DNA of 64,000 nucleotides from Euphorbia lathyris (taxonomy: Eukaryota > Streptophyta > Magnoliopsida > Malpighiales > Euphorbiaceae). The first letter of the stretch is position 1; every line of letters begins with the position of its first letter. Positions 35,520 through 51,580 of this stretch are shown in pieces. Below the pieces are notes generated by a model, which had not been told where the DNA came from, ran no database searches, and was given only the letters and a program-made list of their open reading frames with translations. Location of the stretch: NCBI RefSeq assembly GCF_963576675.1, contig NC_088915.1, forward strand, positions 89,103,501-89,167,500, in the 5' to 3' direction. The position numbers and the translations under genes were made by a program.

Positions 35520-37818
35520 ATATCATTTGTTTCATGTCCAAAAAGTTTGATTGACCCCATGAACTTTCAAAGTGCCTCAATAGCCTCCTGAACTTGCATA
35601 AAATATTCGGTTAGCCCCATAAACTTACGTGAAATGTAATCAATTGATCACTCGGTTGCAAAAAAAAAGTAAATTAAATGCGAAAAATGTATTCCACGTG
35701 CCTTAGAATGTTATGTGCAATGTTGGAAGGTTTGAAGATGCAAAGAAAATATTTTCTAGTGATGGGTGGACTTATTAAAAGAGGAAGGTTGGATGAAGCA
35801 TACATTATCTCTAAAAAATGAAATAGAATGGTTGCTCGTCAACTACGTGCTTTTATAATTAGGGATGGCAATGGATATTCTATCCGTGGGTATCCGGTAC
35901 TACCCGACCCTAATGGGATTACCCGTACCCTGTATAAAAGGACGGGTATGGGAATTACCCTTTAGGATTTCTTTTACTGGGAAGAGAATCTGCCCTTGAT
36001 GGTACTTTTATTTTGTTGTTTCCCCTCCCTATGTATGGAGACATTTATGTTGTCTGTGAACTCTGCAAACAAAATGATAAACACGTTTTGTTTAAACAAA
36101 AGGAGTGTAAATAAGCTTGACTAGTTTGCGAATTACCTTGGTTCCTTTTGGCTAAGCAATTATGTTTTTTTATCAAACTAAGAATTATAGTGATTTAATC
36201 CAACAAAATAATTTTATTTTTTCTTGATCTCACTACGATATGGAGACAAATTATTTATAGGATGCAAGCCAGTGTGGCAATGTAAAGATTTTTAAAGGTG
36301 TTTACCTTATCTAAGAACACTACACTATATGGAGGAGTTACAATTATATCCTCAATTACATTTTTTTAACGAGATAAGTTGTTCTATCAATGTGGCATTA
36401 TATCATCTTATTCTAATGTAGTTAGCTTCAATCTAAAAGTTCATATAATAGTTATGATAATAAAAATTAATGAAAAATAAATTGCTAAAATTTCATCAAG
36501 TTTTTTACGATTATAGTCATAGCAAGAAAGGTTTCTAGCAAAAAGAGTTATATTTTTGCCACGACTATGTTTGTCGCTAAGCAAGATTTTTCGTTAGAAG
36601 TTTTCCTTTTAATAATCGTGGCTACATGTAATTGATTGCCACATGCCGCTATTTCTTGCTATGTGTATTTTACTCTTGCCACAATTTTACTCGTGGCATA
36701 AAAACTAATAAAGATTGGTTTATTTAATAGGGCAATGTCATTGCCTTTATTACAATGGATACCGGTCTTTCTGAAAGCCTCGTTAAAATCTGCCTTTGAT
36801 GGGGGATTACTTTGTCCTATCTTTGTTGTAAGTGGACCCGCCCTAGATGGGGGATCACTTTGTCATATCTTTGAGGTGGCTGATCCGCATATTCAACCTC
36901 TGGATCTTTCTCACATTTTGTGAGGCTTTCATATCTAGCACAACTTTTAGTTTATCTGGATTTGCCTCTACCTCCTTTTTGGCTAATGACATAGCCAAGG
37001 AATTTTTTTAAAGTGGCTCCAAATGTTGAGTTTTATTTTTCATGTCAGTGTTTGGCGTTGGTTGTAGTATTAGCGATTCCCTTGTACTTTGTGGGGCATA
37101 CCCTGTCCATTATTAAACGATTATGGAAAGACATAAAAGCTATATTCACTTACCTTATGGCTGAATGACTTGATTCATGAAACATACTTCATGGAGAATG
37201 ACTGTTTGTATAGGCCTTGTTGGCAAATATCATGTATGATGCAATGTCTTTTTATGGAATTTTTAGTTCATGTTGGAATCAACTTAGTAATTCATTCACG
37301 TTAGTCCATGACTCTAGATAGTATTTTTAATTTAAAATATCAGAAATTCATATTTTTAATTATTGTTTTGTCAAGCAGTTCTTTCATCCCTTTTTACAGA
37401 TATATCTATTCATATAAAAACTGTTTATTTGACATTGTTAGAATTTCTTTTACCAACATAACAGACTTGAAAATATCGAGTCTATTTGTAATTATCCTAT
37501 TATTGTCCCTAACTATTAAGGCCATTATGGGCTGATAAATTGCCAAATTGGATAAACAAGACTTTCATGTCATGAGCTAACTACAAGAGAGTGCAAGTGT
37601 CAGTTTCGAATGAGAATATTAATTGATGCAAGGTTCTTAGGATATATATGAGAGTTCATTAGAAATTGTTTGGATGATAGTATTTGAAGGTACGTGAGAG
37701 TGAATTTTGGGTAATTTTTCTTACACTCCAAATTGGAGGAGAATCATGGTACATGTTTTTTTCTTCCAAAATTACCCTTTTCCTTTATTTTATTTATACA
37801 AATAAAATAATATAAGAG

Positions 37819-37822
<4 letters not shown>

Positions 37823-37859
<37 letters not shown>
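37823..37859. repeat. (TA)n microsatellite
   Basis: A short TA tract in the spacer of the large inverted repeat. Confidence 0.95.
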
Positions 37860-37861
<2 letters not shown>

Positions 37862-38579
37862 ATATTATTAAACCATCATTTGTCTTACTTTAATTGCACT
37901 TCCTCCAAACGAGGCTTTAATGATCTATAAATTCCATTAATGCATGATAGCATAATATTAGTTACAAGTAAATCGTAAATATATCTTACCCAACATTGAA
38001 GGTTATAATTTTTATGATATTTAAAATAAATTTATTATCTTGGATGATAATCTGCATTAAAATGCAAAAAGACATTGTTTTTAACCATTGTCATTATGGT
38101 TATTCATTATTAAAAATTCATTTTGATATTTATGTGCAATAGTAACCTTTATGGTTATGACCGTTATATATGGTATTATTAAAGCAAGAACGATTAAAAT
38201 TCCATTATAAATTTGTTTGACCTATAACATTTACTTGGTTTTATCCTTTGACTAAGTTCATTCTAGAGTCAGAGACTAACGTGAAAGAATTACTAAGTTT
38301 ATTCCAAGATGAACTAAAAATTTTATAAAGAGACATTGCATTATACATGATATTTGCCAATAAGGACAATGCAAACAGTCTTTCGCCATGAAGTTTGTTC
38401 CATGGATCAAGCAATTGACCCCTAACGTAAGTGAATATAGCTTTTATGCCTTACCATAATCTTTTAATAATGGACAGCGTATTCCCCATTTCTGGAGTTC
38501 TTTCAGTACTAACAAGGGAATCGCTAATACTGCAACCAATGCTAAATAATGGCATGAAAAATAAATCTCAATTCAGAGA

Positions 38580-38700
38580 AGTGTACATTCGGAGCCACTT
38601 TAGAAAAATTCCTTGGCTATGTCATTAGCCAAAAAGGAGGTAGAGCTAATCCAAATAAAGTAAAAGTTGTGCTAGATATGAAAGCCTCACAAAATGTGAG
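38580..38700 (+). pseudogene. Gypsy reverse transcriptase fragment
   Basis: The frame reads FLGYVISQKGGRANPNKVK and then VLDMKASQNVRKI, typical of the end of Ty3/Gypsy reverse transcriptase. It stops after about 40 codons. The complementary copy lies at about 36860-36990. Confidence 0.75.
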
Positions 38701-39209
38701 AAAGATCTAGAGGTTGAACAGGCGGGTCATCCACCTTAAAGATAGGACAAAGTGATCCCCCATTTAGGGTGGGTCCACTTACCATAAAGATAGGACAATG
38801 ACATTGTAATAAAGGCAATGATATTGCCCATTAAATAAACTAATCTTTGTTATCAAATGTGTTTATCATTTTGTTTGTAGAGTTCACAGACAACATAAAT
38901 GTCCTCATACATAGGGAGGGGAACAATAGAGTAAAAGTCCCATCAAGGGCAGATTCTCTTCTCAGTAAAAGAAATCCATAAAGCTTATCATAAGCTTCTA
39001 GAGGACGGCTGGCCACCTACCCTAGTAATTTGGAGAAAATCTAAGGTGAATTGAAAATGTATCATCTCCATATATGATCCCATATAGGGCGGGTCTTATC
39101 CATAAGATCCTACATAAAAGTCCCACCATGTGCAACTTCCCTGAAAGCTCAAAACTCTTTTCATAAGAGAACATAAAGTCCCACCACGGGCAGCTTCTCT
39201 AAAAGCTTA

Positions 39210-39630
39210 AAAATACAAAGTCCCTTCAAAGGGCATATTTTCTTCCCCATGAAGGAATCTTACACAAAGTCCCTTCAAAGGGCAGATTTCCTTGCCCATA
39301 CAGGAATCTTACACAAAGTCCCTTTAAAGGGCTAAGGTTTTAACGAGGCTCATAAAAGGGTCATCCTCCATTGTAATAAAGGAAGCAATTTCTTGCTCAT
39401 TAAATAAATTACTTTTGATTATTAGTTCTCAGTAAAATTTCTTTTCGGCGTGCTAGCATACATAAATGTCTTCTTAGTAAAAAAAGGGGGCATGGATTCA
39501 AATTCTCCTTCACGAAGTCCCTTCAAAGGGAAGATTCTCTTCCCCATGAAGAAATCTTACACAAAGTCCCTTTAAAGGGCAGATTCTCTTCCCCATGAAG
39601 AAATCTTACAGAAAGTCCCTTCTAAAGGGC
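39210..39630. repeat. 49-bp tandem repeats, two clusters
   Basis: AAAGTCCC starts at 39217, 39266 and 39315, and again at 39514, 39563 and 39612, each step 49 bp. Each unit reads AAGTCCCTTCAAAGGGCAG then CTTCCCCATGAAGAAATC. Each contains a small CCCTT-AAAGGG palindrome. Confidence 0.85.
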
Positions 39631-39779
39631 GAATCCAAAATCAAAGGTCCCATTATGGATAGATTCACTTCCAAGAGAAGTGGTCATTAAAAATCCTAGC
39701 AAGGGCGGATACATCTTTCTTAAAGAAAGAAATCCTTAAAGCTTATCACAAGCTTACTGAGGGACCACTGGCCACCTAC

Positions 39780-39890
39780 CCTAGATTTGGTGGAATAAGT
39801 TTTTGTGAAAAAACGTTCCCTGTGGGATCGATATTTTTTTATTACTACAAGTGAAATCGTGCACTTGCAGAAATCGCTCAACACACATAT
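39780..39890. other. Gypsy-type leader fragment
   Basis: CGTTCCCTGTGGGATCGATA followed by ATCGTGCACTTGCAG resembles the sequence next to the primer site in Ty3/Gypsy elements. No protein follows. Confidence 0.5.
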
Positions 39891-40143
39891 AAGAAGGTAT
39901 ATAGCTTTCCAATTAAGTAATGTGGGATATTAACACGTTCCCCTCACCCTTAATTCATTGGTGTGTGACGCTAATATCAACATGGGCCACAAAATTGAAT
40001 ACCATGACTTTGATATCGTGATATTCAATATTGAAAGTCCTGCTGATATTAGTGTCACACACCAAATGAAATGGGAGTAAGAGATGCGTGTTAATATCAC
40101 ACATTGCTTAATTGGAGAGTTAAAAGCCTCCTTATATGCGTGA
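39887..40143. mobile_element. Foldback MITE of about 256 bp
   Basis: The two halves are complementary over nearly the whole length (ACATATAAGAAGG...TCCAATTAAG with CTTAATTGGAGAG...CCTCCTTATATGCGTG). The centre holds a GACTTTGATATCGTGATATTCAATATTGAAAGTC-like palindrome. No coding capacity. Confidence 0.75.
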
Positions 40144-40170
40144 GTCAATTCTCTCTTTTTAAATTACCTT

Positions 40171-40590
40171 TACGGGGCATTTGGTATTCTATTGAGATAT
40201 GGATAAGGATAAAGGTTGTGACAGGGATAAGGATAAATGGTTGGGATAATGATAAAAATATGATAGTCGGGAATTATTATTCAATGTTTGGTACGTGGGA
40301 TAATGATAAAGATAAAATAATATATTTTACTATTTTAACCTTATTTAAACTACATAACATTAATTTGAGGGATAAGATAGACTTTTCCATCCTATTAAAA
40401 TCGCAAGAGCTTATCTCACCTCCTTATACCACCCCCCCCCTCCTGGGTATAGGATTTGAGGGATAAGACTCATATCATCCCTTATCTCTCTAACCTATCT
40501 CTAAAACAAACATGAAATAACTCGTCTCAGTTTTTTTATTCCTATCTCCGTGTCTTTATCCCCTCTAACAAACATCCCTTTAGAGATAAG
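40171..40590. mobile_element. MITE with GGGGCATTTGGTA end
   Basis: The left end ACGGGGCATTTGGTA and right end TAACAAACATCCCTT are imperfect inverted repeats. The left half is GATAAGGATAA-rich and the right half has its complement. It includes a C10 run near 40430. Confidence 0.55.
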
Positions 40591-40603
40591 TTAGAATTTT
40601 GTT

Positions 40604-40689
40604 TTTAAGATTAAATTTCACTACATGCGAGTGAAATATGTTAAAAAATCGGATATGGACCAAATATAAAATCCGCTCAATTTAAGAGG

Positions 40690-40751
<62 letters not shown>

Positions 40752-41545
40752 CCACAGTTCTCACATTGGAATTTCAATTTCCTTTTAAAATTATAATCCT
40801 TTTAAAATTTATCAACAACTATAATCTAATTATAATTATCTAATAAACCAATCAAATAAATATCTACTTATACTACTATGAATTTCAGCCAACACAAGTC
40901 TATGAGCTAGAATTCTCTAGCGAACTTTTACTCGAATAATTACCAATCTTGTTCATCCAAATCTTAGTTCGTGTGGATACCGTTAGATGTATGTTATACT
41001 TGGTTGCTTTTGAAGGTTGATTAAGAACGTGATTGTTATGGGTTGATCTAGTTCGTGATTGAATATTAGTATATCTATGTGGGCTCTTTATTTGCAACTA
41101 TATATAGTTATTCAATTAAGGTACACACGTTTAAACTCTCTTGATATGAAATAACGATGAATGGATCCTTGGTTAAAGGAAATAGATAAAAAAAATTATG
41201 TTCCGATGTGCCTTCGTTTGTCTATTTTTCTATAGTGATTGGAATTAACTTAAACAAATTAATTCAACTAAACATATAACAGAATGAGTGCGTAGACTGT
41301 TATTGGCAAATTCGTCACATTCTCTTAGAATAATAAGAACCTAATGGGTAACACACTAAATTATGATCAGATGACGGAATGGTAATTTTAGAGTGCATAA
41401 CTGGTTTGACTGGTATTTTAACAGACACTTCAGACCTTTTAAATATCAATTATGCCTAAGATATTAAGTGTATTAATAATAAAATTACAAAAATTCTGGT
41501 AAAATGTTAAAAATAAATACATATAAGTTAATCATAATTTTTTTA
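40604..41545. other. AT-rich intergenic DNA with a (TA)n tract
   Basis: A TA microsatellite occupies 40692-40749. 40860-41110 might be an LTR-like remnant. No gene is supported. Confidence 0.4.
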
Positions 41546-42076
41546 GGATAAAGTACGAAAAAAATGCTCGTGGTTTACCTTATTTGCAAATAGAGGTCCG
41601 TGGTTTGAAAGTTTGCAAATAGAGGTATGTGGTATGCTTTTTTTACAAAACAAAGTATTTAAAATTAAACTTTTAAGTAATTGACGATAATAAAAACATT
41701 TTTTAGTTTTTTTTCAATTATATTTATATATTGACAAAACAAAGATCCCAAAATCAAATTGAAACGGTATAAAATGAATTTAAATATCAATTTAGTTCAT
41801 AAACTGTCATATTAGTAAAAAACGTAAAATTCCACCATATTATTTATTATTTCGATTTAGGAAGTTGTTTTTTACGAGGGTTATGTTCTGTTGATATGTA
41901 ATAATAATTTTTTTTAAATAAAAATGTCTTTAGTTGTAATCAAAACGTAACTGTGTAATTGTAATATTTTGTTTTGTAAATAAAACATATCACAGACCTT
42001 TATTTGTAAACTTTTAAACCACATACCTCTGTTTGCAAAATGGGCAAACCACGAGCATTTTTTTCATACTTTTCCC
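41546..42076. mobile_element. Mutator-like inverted-repeat element
   Basis: Starts GGATAAAGTACGAAAAAAAT; the right end is complementary (CACGAGCATTTTTTTCATAC). Flanks ATTTTTTTA and CTTTTTTTA match at 8 of 9. The arms share the CAAATAGAGGT/ACCTCTGTTTG blocks. No coding capacity. Confidence 0.7.
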
Positions 42077-42349
42077 CTTTTTTTATTAAACTGTCTAAAA
42101 TATTTAACATGTTATTAATAAAGTTACAAAAAGTCAATCAAAATTATACAAACTGTTTCAATTTATCGACAAACTTCTTTGGAAGGTCTGATGTAACAAT
42201 TAAATAACAATTAAACCGTTTTTTTCAAATTTTTGATAGCGTGAATCTAAAATTGACATTGCTTGAAAATGTTAAGGTTAAATTTGCATCATTTTATACG
42301 TTATGGTTAAATATGAACTTCGCTTGAAACGTTATAGTTAAATTTGACC

Positions 42350-43050
42350 CTTATCCCTATGGTTGTAACCGAGCTGAGCTTTGGCCTGTTTAGCCTCGAC
42401 TTGTCAGAAAATTATCGAGCTCGAGCTCAACATTTTGTTCGTGAGCTGTTCACGAGCTTGTTAACAAGTTTGTTCACGAGTTTTACTCGCAAGCAACTCG
42501 TTAATTCATTTCATAAATTTCGGTTGCGAACAATTCATTTATTATGTTCAATAAATATATTAATTTGAAATTTCTTTAACACAAAACTACAAAGTTTTTT
42601 TTTAATATATAAAACTAAATTTTACACAAAACTACGTTATTTATATTTTACATTTCACCCCGTTATAGAAATGTTATTATTAAAACAATAATCGAACTAA
42701 TCTTGCTCATGAGCTTGTTCCTATAATCGAGATTGCTTGAGAGTTTTCGAGCCAAATTTCTTCATGCTCAAACTCGGCTCGTTTTTCATACAAAACTGCA
42801 TTGTTTTTCTTTTAAACCTATAAAACTAAATTTTACACAAAACTACGTTTTTACATTTCCCCTTTTATAGAAATACTATTATTGAAATAATAATCGAACT
42901 AATATTACTTACGAGCTTGTTCATGAACCTATAATCGAACTTGCTTGCGAGCATTCATGGTTCGTTTATAAATCAAACCGAACATGATGGAGCTTTTATC
43001 GAACCGAAACACTGAACCGTCAATGAGTCACTGAGCTCATTTACATCTCT
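42350..43050. repeat. GAGCTCGAGCTTG-type dispersed repeat
   Basis: Repeated GAGCTCGAGCTCAAC, ACGAGCTTGTT and near-copies, with a tandem internal block (42585-42680 versus 42800-42900). Related fragments are at about 45860-46140 and 47095-47190, inside introns of the phosphatase gene. Confidence 0.6.
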
Positions 43051-43085
43051 ATTTATCCCTAAATTTTAAAAAAATAATTTGATAA

Positions 43086-43235
43086 GAGTCTGTTTGTTTT
43101 ACATGTTGTTTGCCGTTTCCTGTTACGGTTTGCTGTTTGAAAAGGCTGTTGTTCCAAAAAGCAGAGATTTACTGCTTTTATAAAAAGCTACTTTTCGGCT
43201 ACAAAAGATAAGCTGGAGGTGTCTAACCAAACACC
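43086..43235. mobile_element. MITE, second copy of the 8226-8395 family
   Basis: It is the reverse-complement relative of 8226-8395: it starts GAGTCTGTTTGTTTTAC and ends GTCTAACCAAACACC. It carries the GCTGTTTG/CAAACAGC core and has TAA on both sides. Confidence 0.7.
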
Positions 43236-43420
43236 TTAATATCTCCTTTTCAAAGAGGAGGTCGAAAAGCAGCTACGTTTTTCCCGATCTAAATAAAATA
43301 AAGCGAGAAAGTAAATTCCGCACTGCTGCTGAGTCGTCGGACTTATCAACCAAGGGATTCGTGGAATATCTTACATCTATAGTTTTTTTTCCTGGTGTAT
43401 CTCTTTTTTATTTAAAATTA

Positions 43421-43463
43421 TTAGAGGGTCCCATTGGCGTGCATCCAGTAGGAATTGAACCTA

Positions 43464-43497
<34 letters not shown>

Positions 43498-43640
43498 ATT
43501 CAGCCATAGATGCTTAGCGGGGATCCTCGTACATGGTGAATAACCAAATTCCAATTGAAATGAAATCTGAGATCATCATTAGAATACAATACGATACGAT
43601 GATAGCACCTTCTTTTGATATTGAAGCAGGCTAATCTCAC
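43421..43640. other. Plastid DNA inserted in the nucleus (NUPT)
   Basis: AGGGTCCCATTGGCGTGC, the whole trnI-CAU gene, and the stretch AGCGGGGATCCTCGTACATG to ATACGATACGATGATAGCAC match the trnI-CAU neighbourhood of plastid genomes as I remember it. The right limit is uncertain. It lies about 270-480 bp before the phosphatase start codon, so it is in its promoter region. Confidence 0.82.
43440..43513 (-). tRNA. trnI-CAU: Plastid-derived trnI-CAU copy
   Basis: The minus strand gives a 74-nt cloverleaf: acceptor GCATCTA pairing with TGGATGC, D arm GGCTGAATGG, anticodon loop CTCATAA (CAU), T arm GTAGGTTCAATTCCTAC. Position 6 is T where the plastid gene has C, leaving a G-U pair. As a transferred copy it is presumably silent. 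Confidence 0.85.
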
Positions 43641-43830
43641 AAACACGGGCTAACTAGGTTATTATTTCCACTCAAGGAAAGAACAGCATGTTTAGGAGCA
43701 GTCCCGTACTAGAATATTCCAACCTATTTTTATAGATCCCAAAAATTCCATCAAAGAAAAAAATAGATCCCATACTAGAAAATTCTAATGAGATGCCCAA
43801 TTTATCCCAATTTCGTTTAATTCTACATAA

Positions 43831-47743
<3,913 letters not shown>

Positions 47744-48076
47744 CACAACACGACAGGCATCGTTTGTTGCTTGGACACGGATACGGATACAGTTTCTAAT
47801 ATAGATATGGTCATGGGAAGAGTTATTTCTATAAAACATAGGACACGGAGATGTGGGAAAATAATGTAAATAAATATTAGGACATATTTATAAATATTAA
47901 AAATATATTTTTATATTTGAGTTTTTTTATATTTGAGTTTTTGTAATATATATAAATAAATGAATAGAGTAGGAACTATTAATGCAGAAAGATTTGAACA
48001 CTGTAAATTTCAGAGAAAGAGATTTTAGTTTGTGATTCGTAAGAAAAAAAAAAATATATATTTGATAAAATACTAT
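47744..48076. other. Downstream of the phosphatase gene
   Basis: Expected 3' untranslated region, then a short ACACGGATACGGATACAG fragment related to repeats near 46160. No gene is seen. Confidence 0.4.
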
Positions 48077-49752
48077 GGGCCTGTTTGGTTCAGCTGTTAG
48101 CTAATAGCTGTTGCGGTTGCTGTTTGCAGTTGCAGTAAGCTGTTAGCTGTTGTTGTTAGCTGTTTGTTATTTGCTGTTTAATTACTAGTGTTTGGTAAAA
48201 TTATGTTGAACTGTTGTTGTTCGGATTTAAAATGTCTAAAATAGACATGTTTTAAATTAATCAACGATGAAATTATAAAAGGAAAAATGTGAAAAAATGT
48301 ACATAACGTTTACAACTAGAAATAATTTTACTCTTAATGTCTAAAATGGTGAAATTTTACCCACAATATTGGCAGTTAAGAGAAATTTTACCTCTAACAT
48401 TGGCAAGTTGGGTCGATTTCAGATATTATTAGAAAACATAGATATTTTATTTCTTATTATACACCAATTGCACATACCAGTAGTTCTAAAAAAAGATATT
48501 TCATCTCTCTCTCTCTCTCTCACGCTCCTTTCCTTTCTCTTTTCGAGATCTCGCCTCCCTCCTCCTCCACTTTCTGTTTCTTCTTCTCCCCCACCCTTCT
48601 TAAACCGCCGTCACCTCGTTTGCCTTCCTCTCCGCTGCTGTCTCGTTGAGGAGGAAGAAGGAAGCTTGTCTTCCTTCTTCCTCCTCCCACCGTTTTTGTA
48701 TTTTCTGTTCTCATTGTTATTTTTCTTTTGTTTGTGTCAGTTTGTTTAGTTGGATCTTATATAGTTTATCGTAGATCTGAATCCGTTTGAACTGCGTCTT
48801 TTGGCTAATCTCTTTGTTTTTGTAACCTTTTCTATTTTAACAAGGACAAAAACGGTAGATTTTATCCGTAGATCACTGGATCTACGTGGTTGCAAAAGAA
48901 AGGACTTAGATCCGAAGTTTCAGAATGGTTCAAAGACTGGAGATTGGACTACAGTTGCTTTGCGGCGAATTTGGAGTTACGATCTATGTATGGTTCAAAT
49001 GTTGGTTGTTTTTAATGTACCTTTAATGGCTTCTTTTGCTTTTAATAGTCATTTTCTTGATTTTAATAATCATTTTCTTGCCCACGTGGACTTTGTATTA
49101 GGCTTAGCCTATATGTATGTAAGGTTTTATTCCTTACTGGTCTCTTATGTACTTCCAATGTTATGATTTAATGAAATATTAGTATTACTATAAAAAAAAA
49201 GATATTCCATATTTTTTTTTTTGTGATTTAATAATAAAATTGAAAATTAATATTTATAAATTCGATAAAAATATCAGAAATTTTTTGTCCAACTTGTACA
49301 AAAAAAACAATATTGGGGTACTTTTGCACCTTATCCTATTATAAAATAAAAATGTAGTTACACAAATTAATAAAAATAATCTATATAAAAAAATAAAAAA
49401 TTTATTGAACGCAACAAAATCTTGTTTTCCGGTAATTATGTTGTAGAAATATAAATAACGTTAAAGAATAAACATATTTTGTGGAACTAAGAAGGATAAT
49501 TCTGTCAATAACAGCTAACTGCAAACAGCTGTTTATGAAAAGCTCCAAATAAGAGCTTTTCGTGAAACGCTCCAAATAAGAGCTTTTCGTGAAACGCTCC
49601 AAATATGAGCTTTTCGTGAAACGCTCCAAAACGCTGCAGTTTCCAGAAAAAATGCTAAACGCTGCAGTTATATAAACCTAACCAAACGCTATATTTCCTG
49701 CGGTTTGAAGTGAAACGCTAAACGCTCATCCGAAAAGCTGAAACAAACACCC
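48077..49752. mobile_element. 1.7-kb element with GGGCCTGTTTGGTTCAGCT ends
   Basis: The left GGGCCTGTTTGGTTCAGCT and right AGCTGAAACAAACACCC are imperfect inverted ends. Subterminal AGCTGTTAGCTG-type repeats lie at the left and three AAATAAGAGCTTTTCGTGAAACGCTCC-like 30-bp copies (about 49545-49625) at the right. A MITE remnant and a retroposed copy are nested inside. Confidence 0.6.
48501..49191 (+). mobile_element. Retroposed sequence with poly(A) and target duplication
   Basis: It begins with a TCTCTCTC leader typical of plant mRNA 5' ends and ends ATTAGTATTACTAT plus an A tract. AAAAAAAGATATT flanks it on both sides (48488-48500 and within 49192-49206). It interrupts a MITE-family sequence. 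No long credible reading frame; the source (LINE derivative or processed transcript) is unknown. Confidence 0.65.
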
Positions 49753-50625
49753 TCTATGTATCATTTCATTAGATGAAAAAGTGCAGATACAGTATGAAAT
49801 TTATGAGGAATAAATAAAACCTCACACATATACATGTTAAAACCCGTGCAAGATCTATACAAGGAAGAAAAAAATGCTACAAATAGCAATAAAAGTCATT
49901 AAAGGTACAACTAATACAAAGAAAAATAGAAATTATATACTCCTCGAAAGTCGAATCACGTTGAAATACTGCTACAATCCATTCTTCATCATTTAGGCGG
50001 TGTCAAGGCGAACTAGGCAGAGCCCAAACGGCTGAAAATCGCCTACGAGTCAATAAAACACATAGAGGGACTAATCCTAGAAAATTGGGGTGGATTCTCG
50101 ATTTCGAGCGCCTAGAGAGGACCTAAGTGGTCCAGACGGCTTTCGTTTTCAATAGTGAGAACAAGTATCAAAACATATCGGCTAGTTGTAAAAAAAGTTT
50201 TCATATTTTTTTATGATTTAATAATAGAATTGAAAATTAATATTTTTAAATTCAATTTTTTCTATCAAATCCATATAAAATACAGTATAATTTTATATTT
50301 TTTAATTTTATTTTGTTCACTAATAAGTAATAAAATGACACACATATAAAGTGTAAATGATGAAATTTATGACTGAGAAGATAATTTGATAAATGATATC
50401 TTAAATTAACAAAATTTACCAATATAAAAATAAAATTACTCTTAATTACCAATATCAGGAATAAAATCGTATCATTTTAAATGCTAAAGTATTTTTTTTT
50501 TAACTTTATCTCTTATTAATATTAAGGTTTCTAGATTTTATTTTTTTGATATAAAAATATTATATCACATGTCTGGATGCAGGTAAGGTATCAAAAGCAT
50601 ATATTTGTGTTGGACACATTTATAC
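49753..50625. other. Repeat-derived intergenic DNA
   Basis: 49990-50130 matches the dispersed family of 3960-4420; 50190-50520 resembles degraded parts of the 1922-2690 composite repeat. No gene is seen. Confidence 0.4.
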
Positions 50626-50627
50626 AT

Positions 50628-50715
50628 TTTCTCTTTGTTTTATTCCCTACAAGAAACTCCTTTCCAAAGTGTGAAAAGTGTCACTAAAGTCATTGTGCCA
50701 GAAAAGATAGAAGAA
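50628..50715. repeat. Upstream-unit fragment of the tetraspanin array
   Basis: CTACAAGAAACTCCTTTCC and GTGTGAAAAGTGTCAC followed by AAAGTCATTG match blocks before the tetraspanin copies. Further copies are at about 53205-53370, 54765-54850 and 60148-60215. It marks the far edge of the duplicated region. Confidence 0.65.
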
Positions 50716-50833
50716 ACCCGGTAAATTACAATCATGATACTTGAACTTTCCCTTTTTTTTAAACTGATTTCATTTTTGCACAACTTAAGATGACGGGAGA
50801 ATAGAGTACCTATGACATGTTACAACCGGTTGA

Positions 50834-51566
50834 TAGGGGTGGGCAAAAAAACCGATCAAACCGGTAACCGAACCAAAAACCGGTAATCCGAACCGGAAAA
50901 AGCGGTTAACCGAACCGGTGGTTTTCTTAATGGTTAAAAAAATATATAGGTACCGATTTCGGTTTCGGTTTCGGGTTAGAGTTTCAAAAACCGCGGTTAA
51001 CGGTTAACCGAACCGTTTAATAAATATAACCAATTTTTTTAAAAAAATCAATATATAATTATATAACATATATTATATAACATAGATTATAAGATTAAAA
51101 AAAAAATCTTAACATACATTATAACCTATATTAATATAAATATATAATAGATTATACTTGAATGTAAACTTGATGGATTAATGTTGTAATAAGCACTTTG
51201 ACGAAATATTATTTATATTTTTTTTATGCTTTAAATGTAAATTTGATGGATTGTGTTTTTAGTTCGGTACTTATGCTTGAATTTGAACTTTTATATGAAT
51301 TCTTTTCGTTTGAATTTTTGAAATGTGTATTTTAATATTGTTTAAAAATTTAGGTTTGGGTAAATATTATGGTTAACCGTTGATTTTTGGTTAATTGGTT
51401 AAAAACCGTTAACCGAAAAACCTAACCGAAATTAATGGTTAACCGGTTGTATAGTTAACCGATTGATATGGACCGGTTTCGGTTTGGATGGTTAAAAAAC
51501 CGTTGATAGCGGTTCGGTTAATTTTTTTGCCTAATGGACCGGTTAACCGAACCGTGCCCACCCCTA
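50834..51566. mobile_element. hAT-like foldback, GGGGTGGGC family, exact 8-bp duplication
   Basis: Ends TAGGGGTGGGCA and TGCCCACCCCTA are perfect complements and CCGGTTGA flanks both exactly. The interior is AACCGGTTAACCGAACC-rich near both ends with an AT-rich middle. No transposase. A relative is at 13263-13816. Confidence 0.9.
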
Positions 51567-51580
51567 CCGGTTGACCTATT

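Larger units (their letters stand above)
35950..38990. repeat. Large imperfect inverted repeat of Gypsy-type sequence
   Basis: The left arm (35966-36090 and about 36700-37320) is complementary to the right arm (38270-38985). Matching landmarks are CCCCTCCCTATGTATG, GGCTATGTCATTAGCC and the TCACATTTTGTGAGG segment. In the right arm the plus strand encodes FLGYVISQKGGRANPNKV, a Gypsy reverse transcriptase/RNase H border. A 0.6-kb insertion (36091-36700) splits the left arm. The spacer is 37321-38260. Confidence 0.7.

Noticed and set aside
39210..39630. A CRISPR-like array
   Set aside because: Units are contiguous, with no unique spacers, in plant retroelement DNA.
43440..43513. A working nuclear tRNA-Ile gene
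   Set aside because: The CAU anticodon version is organellar and the flanks are plastid sequence; it is a transferred copy.
48369..48749. A 126-codon frame rich in Leu, Ser and Pro
   Set aside because: Low-complexity CT-rich leader sequence crossing an insertion border.
48077..49752. A clear target-site duplication for the 1.7-kb element
   Set aside because: The flanks do not match convincingly at 3, 8 or 9 bases.
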